Source: Actinomycetota bacterium
Lineage (GTDB): Bacteria > Actinomycetota > Thermoleophilia > Solirubrobacterales > Solirubrobacteraceae
Direction: 5' to 3'
DNA: 64,000 nucleotides
NCBI GenBank assembly: GCA_005883215.1
Contig: VAYS01000008.1
Coordinates: 1-64,000 of the forward strand
Shown here piece by piece: positions 57,538 through 64,000 of the stretch; position 1 is the first letter of the stretch; each line of letters begins with the position of its first letter. The position numbers and the translations under genes were made by a program. Under the pieces are notes generated by a model, which saw only the letters and a list, made by a program, of their open reading frames with translations, did no database searches and was not told where the DNA came from.

Positions 57538-59451
57538 TTAGAGGAAGGCGCCGACCAGGAGGCGGTCAAGGCAGGCGGTGTGTCCGGGGGGGACGTCAAG
57601 GCGCAGGCGGGCCAGGGTGGTCGCCCCCGGCGGTACGGCGACGTTGAGCAGCGCCGTCCCGCCGCCGGGGTGAGGCGGCAGGCTGCCGGGCCAGGGGCGG
57701 GGGTAGCCGGCGCCGTAGTCGACGTCCACGTAGACGCGAGCACTCGGATCGGTCCGATAGGCGGCCAGCAGGTACCAGCTGTGTCCGCCCAGGGGTGGGG
57801 TGAGCGAGATCTCGACCGAGCTCCAGGAGCTCGACTTCGTCAGGCAGGGCCCCGGCAAGGGGGCGGGGGGCGTGGCGCCGGACGCGGTCAGCGTCGCGGC
57901 TCGCAGCTGCGGCGGGCGGCCGCCCGCCGCCGGCCGGAAGGCGACCGCCCTGAGGTGGCCGCTGCGGGTGGCCGCAAACGTCTGGCGCGAGAGCACATCG
58001 AAACGCAAGCCGTCGATGAACAGCGGCAGCGTGCGCGAGAGCAGGTTGCGGCCCGGCGGGGCGAGGAACAGGATCCCGGTGGGGACCGGCCCGTCCAGCA
58101 GCACCGGGCGAACGCCCGAGCGCCGGAGCGCGCGGACGTCGCCGCGCACGTTCTGATACCAGAGGCGGGAGGACCTTCCCGGCGAGTCGCGGGTGATGGC
58201 GGCGGCGCTGGCCCAGGTGAAGGCGAGGTAGACGACCAGCAGCGCGCCCACCGCCGCGGCCACCGCCGGCGTCGGGCGCCCGGGAGCGCGGGCGGCGCGG
58301 CGGACGCCGAACGGCGGAGCAAACGCGGCCACCACCCCGAGCACGAGAAGCGGCACGATCGGCACGTAGTAGCGCAGCTGGTTGCCGATGATCGCCGCCC
58401 CGAACGTCCTCACCCGAGGAAACAGGATCACCGTGTCGAGCAGGAACCCCAGCGCGGCGAACAGCCATCCGCGCCAGGCCCAGCGCTGCCGGCGCACGCT
58501 GTACACAACCCCCCCGACCAGCGCCAGCTGGGCCATCACCACCGCCACCCCGTTGAGGGTGCTGTCGTGCGCCGACACCCGAAGCCCCAACGCTCCGGGG
58601 GCGACGTTGTCAAACCACGCCGTGCGCAGGAAGTCGAGGTCGGCGCCCAGCGAGGCCGAGCGCCAGGGCTCGGTGTAGCTGCGGGTCAGATAGAGGATCA
58701 GGTAGGGGACGACCGGGATCGCGTAGGCCGCCCACACGCGCCACTCCCTGATGACCGCGCGCGCCGAGTCGCGCAGCCGGCTGGTGGGCTCGAGCAGTAG
58801 CAGCCTCAGCAGGACGAGGTAGACCGGGACGAGCAGGGACTCGACGAAGAACAGGAGCGCGCCCGCGAAGGCCACCACCGACCACGCCAGCCACACCGGG
58901 CGCCGGGTGCGCCGCCAGCACAGATAGGCGTGCACGGCGGCCAGGCCCAGCGCGGTCGAGGGGATGGTCAGGAGTCCGGCCGTCAGCCACTCGAGCGCCG
59001 GCAGGAACAGGATCGAGACGCCGTAGGCCAGGCTCACGGGCAGCGTCCACCAGGCGCCTGGCGCCCACAGCCTGAGGATGCGCTGCATGAAGACGACGCC
59101 CAGGCTGTGAAACGCGAGCAGCAGGGCAAGCGCCGCGCCGAAGTCGAACTTGGCGTAGCGGTAGAGCAGGAACGAGGACAGTCGGTGTCCGGGTGAGAAG
59201 TGGCGAATCGCCTCGCTTCCGAGGTAGGCGAAGTTCAAGCCGTTGGCCAGCCCGTCCTGGAAGATCAGGAAGTCGTCGGCGACGAAGCCCGACTGCGACG
59301 CGAAGTGCCAGTCGACCAGCGCCTGTACGACGACGACGACCAGGAGCGCCGGCCATCCGCTGCTCACTGCTCGCGGGCTGCGCGCGGCTGAGCTCAGCGG
59401 AAACGCGAGACACTCGGGGACATGGCCGGGCGGCGAGTCTGCCAGAGCCAC
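57538..59451 (-). CDS. Polytopic membrane protein, glycosyltransferase-like topology
   Basis: About 637 residues from GTG 59451 (GTG 59367 also possible). It has ten or more transmembrane helices with a first-loop acidic patch (SGFVADDFLIFQDG) and HFSPGHRLSSFLLYRYAKFD, as in GT-C-type mannosyltransferases and their relatives, then a C-terminal extracytoplasmic beta-rich domain (about 430-637). The DD after the first helix is the feature that argues for GT-C. No donor or acceptor can be assigned. Confidence 0.75.
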   Translation of the reverse strand: MALADSPPGHVPECLAFPLSSAARSPRAVSSGWPALLVVVVVQALVDWHFASQSGFVADDFLIFQDGLANGLNFAYLGSEAIRHFSPGHRLSSFLLYRYAKFDFGAALALLLAFHSLGVVFMQRILRLWAPGAWWTLPVSLAYGVSILFLPALEWLTAGLLTIPSTALGLAAVHAYLCWRRTRRPVWLAWSVVAFAGALLFFVESLLVPVYLVLLRLLLLEPTSRLRDSARAVIREWRVWAAYAIPVVPYLILYLTRSYTEPWRSASLGADLDFLRTAWFDNVAPGALGLRVSAHDSTLNGVAVVMAQLALVGGVVYSVRRQRWAWRGWLFAALGFLLDTVILFPRVRTFGAAIIGNQLRYYVPIVPLLVLGVVAAFAPPFGVRRAARAPGRPTPAVAAAVGALLVVYLAFTWASAAAITRDSPGRSSRLWYQNVRGDVRALRRSGVRPVLLDGPVPTGILFLAPPGRNLLSRTLPLFIDGLRFDVLSRQTFAATRSGHLRAVAFRPAAGGRPPQLRAATLTASGATPPAPLPGPCLTKSSSWSSVEISLTPPLGGHSWYLLAAYRTDPSARVYVDVDYGAGYPRPWPGSLPPHPGGGTALLNVAVPPGATTLARLRLDVPPGHTACLDRLLVGAFL

Positions 59452-59522
59452 GGCGGGCGCCGCCCCGGGCCCGACCCGGCCCCGGCGGAAGTTTCGGCTG
59501 ATTGGCGGCGCAGAACGGGGCG

Positions 59523-59535
59523 CTCACCGGTATAA
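59523..59535 (+). promoter_or_regulatory. Promoter-like motif CTCACCGGTATAA
   Basis: Identical over 13 bases to the motif before the three-helix protein gene (53472-53460). Here it is 35 bases before the ATG of the beta-helix protein. Confidence 0.5.
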
Positions 59536-59570
59536 CTCCCCGCCGTGGCTCAGGGGAGGGGAGGCGTGTC

Positions 59571-61142
59571 ATGCTCAGGGCGCTGATCGCAACGTGCGTG
59601 GCGACGTGCGCGCTGCTGGGAATCGGCTCCAGTGCGGCCGACGCCAACGTGTTGCTGGTCTGTCCCAACCCGGGCTCCTCGGCCAGCTGTCCCAGCGGCG
59701 CCTCGAGCTCGATCCAGCAGGCGGTCAACCAGGCCGGCAGCGGCGACTGGGTGCTGGTCGCGCCCGGCGACTACCACGAGCGGGGCGCCCCCGACGCCGG
59801 CGTTTGGATCACCCAGCCCAACCTTCACCTGCGCGGCATGAACCGCGCCACGGTCATCGTCGACGGGACCAAGCCGGGCACCAGCGGGCCCTGCTCGCAG
59901 GGCGCCTCCCAACAGGACGAAAGCACGGGCCGCAACGGGATCGAGGTCTGGAAGACGAGCGGCACCTGGATCGAGAACCTGACCGTCTGCAACTACCTCG
60001 CCGACAGCACCGGCCAGGGGGGCAACGAGATCTGGTGGAACGGCGGCGATGGCTCGGGCCAGATCGGGATGGGCGCCTACTGGGGCAACTACATCACCGG
60101 CACGACCACCTATTACGACCCCAGCGACCCCAACCAGGCCGCCTACGGGATCTTCGTCTCCAACGCCGGCGACCTGAGCATCCCCTCCTCGCTCAACCAC
60201 GACTACGCCAGCAACATGAACGACTCGGCGTTCTACGTCGGCGCCTGCCAGCAGCAGTGCAACACCACGCTGAACGACGTGCACGCCGAGAACAGCGCCC
60301 TCGGCTACTCGGGTACCAACGCCGGGGGCAACCTGACGATCAAGAACTCCGAGTGGGACAACAACCGCTCGGGGATCGTGCCCAACTCCCTAAACAACGA
60401 CGACGCGCCGCCGCCCCAGGACGGCGCCTGCCCGGGCACGCAGACGCCGTGCACGACGATCGTCGGCAACGACGTCCACCACAACAACAACCCCAACACC
60501 CCCGGTCAGGGAATCACCGCCACGGCGCCGACCGGCACGGGGATCGAGCTTTCGGGCGGCGAGTTCGACATCGTGCGCAAGAACACCGTGCACGACAACG
60601 GCGCCTGGGGCATCGTCGTCCACGACTACCCCGACACCGAGCAGCCGCCCTCCAGCGGGGTGTCGAGCTGCCAGGGCGCGGTGGGGGCCGCCTCGGCGCC
60701 GCTGTGCTACTTCATCGCTCACGGCAACGTGATCGACGACAACAAGCTGTTCCGCAACGGTGGGTTCGGCAACCCCACCAACGGCGACCTGGGGAGCCAG
60801 CCCGCGGCGCCCGACCCCCGCAACTGCTTCTACTCCAACTACGACAGCAAGGGACCGTTGACCACCGACCCGCCGGACCTGCAGACGATCGACGGACAGC
60901 CGTGCAGCCTGCCCGGCGTGGGCGACAGCGGTCCGCTGGCCGCCGAGCTGGTCTGCGACTCGGGCGCGTTCGGACAGTGCCCGGCGGGCCAGGGCATAGA
61001 CAGCTACCCGCAGAACACGGGCGTGAGCATGGCCCCGTTCGCCACCGCCGACGCGCAGCCGTCGATGCCCAACCCCTGTGCCGGCGTGCCCGACGACGCC
61101 TGGTGTCAGGGCGGGGCGCGGACCGCCTCGGCCCCGCGCTGA
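59571..61142 (+). CDS. Secreted right-handed parallel beta-helix protein
   Basis: A 523-residue secreted protein: signal peptide ending SSAADA-N, then a pectate-lyase-like beta-helix (SSIQQAVNQAGSGDWVLVAPGDYHE; NGIEVWKTSGTWIENLTVCN; GTGIELSGGEFDIVRKNTVHDNG) with many Asn/Gly turns and several Cys pairs. Such proteins cut or bind polysaccharides outside the cell. SD GGGAGGGGAGG lies before ATG 59571. No lyase active site is clear. Confidence 0.88.
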   Translation: MLRALIATCVATCALLGIGSSAADANVLLVCPNPGSSASCPSGASSSIQQAVNQAGSGDWVLVAPGDYHERGAPDAGVWITQPNLHLRGMNRATVIVDGTKPGTSGPCSQGASQQDESTGRNGIEVWKTSGTWIENLTVCNYLADSTGQGGNEIWWNGGDGSGQIGMGAYWGNYITGTTTYYDPSDPNQAAYGIFVSNAGDLSIPSSLNHDYASNMNDSAFYVGACQQQCNTTLNDVHAENSALGYSGTNAGGNLTIKNSEWDNNRSGIVPNSLNNDDAPPPQDGACPGTQTPCTTIVGNDVHHNNNPNTPGQGITATAPTGTGIELSGGEFDIVRKNTVHDNGAWGIVVHDYPDTEQPPSSGVSSCQGAVGAASAPLCYFIAHGNVIDDNKLFRNGGFGNPTNGDLGSQPAAPDPRNCFYSNYDSKGPLTTDPPDLQTIDGQPCSLPGVGDSGPLAAELVCDSGAFGQCPAGQGIDSYPQNTGVSMAPFATADAQPSMPNPCAGVPDDAWCQGGARTASAPR

Positions 61143-61203
61143 GCCTGCGCCGCCAGAGCCTCAGCCGCTAGCCCTGGCAAGTGGGGCCGGCGCTCCTGCC
61201 CGA

Positions 61204-61524
61204 CTACCAGGCCTGGGTGTCGCCGCAGTGGGGGCAGTGCACTGACGTCGACACCTGGGCGTCAAAGAGGTAGCCGCAGCTGCACGAGTACAGCGCCTGG
61301 TCCTGGGGACCACCGCTGGCGCGGGCGCGCCGCTCGGGCGTGTCGATGGCGGCGGGGGCCGCGCGCGGCGGCCCCGGATTGTCCCCGGGGTCGGAGGTCT
61401 CCTCGGCCGCGGGGAGGGGCAGCCGGTGCTCCTCGGTGCGCGCCGGGCGGTCGGGCGCGTGACCGCGACGGACGGGGCCCGGGCGTGCGGTGCGCTGGGC
61501 TAGTCGGTGAAGACGGACTCGCAT
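61204..61524 (-). CDS. Small zinc-ribbon protein
   Basis: A 106-residue protein whose first 75 residues are basic, Pro-rich and probably disordered, ending in a zinc ribbon: LYSCSCGYLFDAQ and VHCPHCGDTQAW (CxC...CxxC). Proteins of this type bind zinc and sometimes nucleic acid. It converges with the beta-helix gene. Confidence 0.75.
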   Translation of the reverse strand: MRVRLHRLAQRTARPGPVRRGHAPDRPARTEEHRLPLPAAEETSDPGDNPGPPRAAPAAIDTPERRARASGGPQDQALYSCSCGYLFDAQVSTSVHCPHCGDTQAW

Positions 61525-61769
61525 CTGGCTCTAAGTAACGTCAAACCGGGGGCAAAGGTTTCGCGCACCCGCCGTGCACAACATCAGCTTCATATCCGCC
61601 GGGGCATCCCGGACGGGACGCCGATCGCCGGCGGCCGGAGCGCTGACCACACCCCCGGACACAGTTCTTCGCCGCCGGGCAAAGTCCTGGAAATCCAGGG
61701 CGCCGGGGTCCCCGCGCCGGCCCCCGGGTGGCGGCGCGCCCAGGCCCGTTTGAGATACTGGCGCCAGCG

Positions 61770-62177
61770 ATGGATCCGGCCCGCAAGCGCAAGGTGCGCC
61801 TGGTCAGCGCGCTGTCTGCCGCGCTCTTGCTGGCCACGGCGCTCGTCTACACCAGCTTCAGCGCGGCCAGCCCGGCCCGCTCGCCGAGCCAGCTGCTGGC
61901 CGGGGCCCAGCCGGGGCGCAGCTACCAGCTGACCGGGACGGTGGTGGCCGGTTCGGTGCGGCGGCGCGGCGACGTCCTGGACTTCCGTGTGCGCGACCGC
62001 GCCGGCACGGCGTCGGTGCCCGTGCACTACAGCGGCACCGTTCCCGACCCGTTTCGCGAGGGCCGCGAGGTGATCGTGACCGTGCGCCGGCAGGGATCGG
62101 GGTTCATCGGCGAGCGCGACTCGCTGGTGACCAAGTGCCCGTCGAAGTTCTCGGTCAAGCCGGGGAAGGGCTACTGA
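61770..62177 (+). CDS. ccmE: Haem chaperone CcmE, Cys-type variant
   Basis: A 135-residue CcmE: one N-terminal transmembrane helix (about 10-28) and an OB-fold domain (YQLTGTVVAGSVRRRGDVLDF; VPVHYSGTVPDPFREGREVIV). The haem-binding position reads LVTKCPSKF. Classical CcmE has His in HxxxY; a Cys form, CxxxY, is known from Desulfovibrio and archaea. Here Tyr is replaced by Phe. The stop overlaps the ccmF start (TGATG), so haem delivery and ligation genes are coupled. Confidence 0.93.
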   Translation: MDPARKRKVRLVSALSAALLLATALVYTSFSAASPARSPSQLLAGAQPGRSYQLTGTVVAGSVRRRGDVLDFRVRDRAGTASVPVHYSGTVPDPFREGREVIVTVRRQGSGFIGERDSLVTKCPSKFSVKPGKGY

Positions 62178-64000
62178 TGGCGATCGTCGGGCGGGCGTGC
62201 CTGCTGCTGGCGCTGGCCGTCATCGCCTACGGCATCGGGGCGTCGCTGTACGGGGCTCGCGCCCGCCGACCGGAGTGGGTGGCCTCCGGGCGCCGCGCGG
62301 TGTTCGCGCTGGCTGGCCTGCTCACGGTGGCCATGGGGGTCCTGGAGATCGCCTTCCTGCGCTCGGACTTTCACTTCGACCTGGTCGCCTCGCACTCGAG
62401 CACCACCACCCCGACCTTCTACAAGGCGGCGGCGATGTGGTCCTCCCAGGAGGGCTCGCTGCTGTTGTGGGTTTGGCTTTTGTCGCTGTGGTCGAGCCTG
62501 GTGCTGTGGGTCACGCGCGGGCGCCTGCGCGAGGTGGTGCCCTATGCCACCTCGGTGCTGCTGGGGCTGGCGGGGTTCTTCGTCGGGCTGCTGGTCTTCG
62601 CCACGACGTCTCCGTTTCAGACCTCGGCTCAGGCCCCCGCCGACGGGGCGGGCCTGAACCCGCTGCTGCGCCACCCCAGCATGATGATCCACCCCCCGAT
62701 GCTCTACTCGGGGTACACCCTGTTCACCATCCCCCTGGCCTTCGCGCTCGGCGCCCTGATCGTGCGCCGGGTGGACAGCGAGTGGATCCGCGCCACGCGG
62801 CGCTTTGCCCTCGCCGCCTGGCTTCTGCTGGGGATCGGGATCCTGCTCGGCGCGCGCTGGTCCTACGCCGAGCTGGGGTGGGGGGGCTACTGGGGCTGGG
62901 ACCCGGTGGAGAACGCCTCGCTCATGCCCTGGCTGACGGGTACCGCGTTCCTGCACTCGGCGATGATCCAGGAGAAGCGGGGGATGCTCAGGACCTGGAA
63001 CGTCTCGCTGGTGCTGGCCAGCGGCACGCTGGCCATCCTGGGCACCTTCCTGGTGCGCTCGGGGGTGCTGGACTCCATCCACGCCTTCGGCGCCTCGACG
63101 CTCGGGGTGCCGTTCGTGATCCTGATCGCGCTCCTGATCGCCGCCTCGGTGGGGCTGGTGGTTTCGCGCCGGCGGGCGCTTGCCTCCTCGGCCCAGATCG
63201 ACTCGCTGTGCTCGCGCGAGGCGATCTTCCTGCTCAACAACCTGGTCCTAGTCGGGCTGTGCTTCGTCGTCTTCTGGGGCACGTTCTTCCCGCTCATCTC
63301 CGAGGCGCTGACCGGCAGCCGGGCCTCGGTGGGGCCGCCGTGGTTTGACCGCTATACCGTTCCCCTGGCGCTGGTCCTGGTGCTGCTGTCGGGCATCGGG
63401 CCGCTGGTGGCCTGGCGGCGCGCGACGGTGTCCAACGCGCTGCGCAATCTGCGCGCCCCGCTGATCCTCGCCGGCGTCGCGGTGGCGGTGCTGGTGGTCG
63501 CCGGGGTCTCGGGGTCGGCCACCGCGCTGGCCATGTTCGGGTTTGCCGCCTTCGTGGTCGCCGCGATGGCCCAGGAGTTCGTGCGCGGCACGCGCGCCCG
63601 TCGGGCGCTCGCCGCCGAGCCCCCGATGCGGGCGCTGGTCTCTCTGGTGCGTCGTAACCGCCGCCGGTACGGCGGCTATCTGGTCCATGTCGGGATGGCC
63701 GTGCTGTTCGTCGGAGTGGCGGGCTCCTCCGCCTTCCAGCACGCCCGCGACGTGCGCCTGAACGTGGGACAGACGGCCACCGTAGGGCGCTACCAGGTCC
63801 GCTACGTCGGGGCCACCGCCCAGGTCGCGCGCGACCCCGCGCACACCGGGGCGGTGCTCGACCTCGGCGCCCAGCTCCAGGTCAGCCGGGACGGGCACCC
63901 GGTGGCGACGCTCTCGCCCAGCCGGGGCTACTACCCCTCCCAGGATCCCGCCCAGGGCTCGGTAGGCAGCCTGATCGGCGGCGACCCGGTCAGCCACGTG
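62177..64000 (+). CDS. ccmF: Cytochrome c haem-lyase subunit CcmF, 3' end outside window
   Basis: The first 608 residues of CcmF, open to the last base. The haem-handling WWD domain is clear (WGGYWGWDPVENASLMPWL), with conserved His at MMIHPPMLYSGY and FLHSAMIQ. At least twelve transmembrane helices are present. CcmF receives haem from CcmE and attaches it to apocytochrome c outside the membrane. The gene is read in a frame that has no stop in the window. It follows ccmE with a one-base overlap. The remaining ccm genes (ccmG, ccmH, ccdA) are 32 kb away on the other strand. Confidence 0.96.
   Translation, partial: MAIVGRACLLLALAVIAYGIGASLYGARARRPEWVASGRRAVFALAGLLTVAMGVLEIAFLRSDFHFDLVASHSSTTTPTFYKAAAMWSSQEGSLLLWVWLLSLWSSLVLWVTRGRLREVVPYATSVLLGLAGFFVGLLVFATTSPFQTSAQAPADGAGLNPLLRHPSMMIHPPMLYSGYTLFTIPLAFALGALIVRRVDSEWIRATRRFALAAWLLLGIGILLGARWSYAELGWGGYWGWDPVENASLMPWLTGTAFLHSAMIQEKRGMLRTWNVSLVLASGTLAILGTFLVRSGVLDSIHAFGASTLGVPFVILIALLIAASVGLVVSRRRALASSAQIDSLCSREAIFLLNNLVLVGLCFVVFWGTFFPLISEALTGSRASVGPPWFDRYTVPLALVLVLLSGIGPLVAWRRATVSNALRNLRAPLILAGVAVAVLVVAGVSGSATALAMFGFAAFVVAAMAQEFVRGTRARRALAAEPPMRALVSLVRRNRRRYGGYLVHVGMAVLFVGVAGSSAFQHARDVRLNVGQTATVGRYQVRYVGATAQVARDPAHTGAVLDLGAQLQVSRDGHPVATLSPSRGYYPSQDPAQGSVGSLIGGDPVSHV

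Noticed and set aside
30000-61500. Prophage or integrative element
   Set aside because: No integrase, transposase, tRNA attachment site, phage structural gene or long flanking direct repeat was found.

Overview
The window is 64 kb of very GC-rich DNA with dense gene packing, frequent GTG starts and many 4-base stop/start overlaps. Protein families (DUF3467, MEDS-domain regulator, DDN-type nitroreductases, many short lipoproteins, a c-di-AMP riboswitch in front of an NlpC/P60 gene) point to an actinobacterium. My best guess is a member of the Thermoleophilia/Solirubrobacterales, but this is inferred from protein style and not from any search.

Left part (1-30 kb), mostly core genes: the 3' end of an ABC-F ATPase; a riboswitch-controlled NlpC/P60 hydrolase; a molybdopterin oxidoreductase divergent from uvrC; rapZ with a small glyoxalase-fold gene; the glycolytic run gap-pgk-tpiA-gpmI; an MhqO-like dioxygenase beside a divergent MarR regulator; a small heat-shock gene with a clear promoter; a four-gene minus-strand operon (phosphoesterase, Thr-rich lipoprotein, Ser/Thr kinase, DedA); an M48 protease; a 1155-residue mosaic surface protein; rlmH, a TrkA-type channel protein and argS in overlapping order; then ccmG-ccmH-ccdA of cytochrome c maturation.

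Middle part (30-61.5 kb), accessory in character: short lipoproteins, three SnoaL-like proteins, two nitroreductase-like proteins, two dimeric alpha/beta-barrel proteins, an esterase that seems to have lost its core, a cold-shock gene with a possible SD-masking hairpin, a cluster of three small nucleoid-type proteins (one only 59 residues), a stand-alone di-iron metallo-beta-lactamase-fold protein, a PAS-LuxR regulator divergent from a GntR-FCD-MEDS fusion with two identical palindromes between them, a KimA-like permease with a duplicated cytoplasmic tail, and several secreted beta-rich proteins. No transposase, integrase, tRNA, rRNA or CRISPR array was seen.

Right end (61.7-64 kb): ccmE and the first 608 codons of ccmF. 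Together with ccmG-ccmH-ccdA at 28-30 kb they form one cytochrome c maturation system split by about 32 kb. CcmE is of the Cys type, but its motif ends in Phe, not Tyr.

Most notable points: the mosaic protein with a beheaded phosphoesterase domain and Cys-paired propeller repeats; the GntR-FCD-MEDS regulator with twin operator-like palindromes; the variant CcmE; and the wHTH/acidic/H1-like trio.
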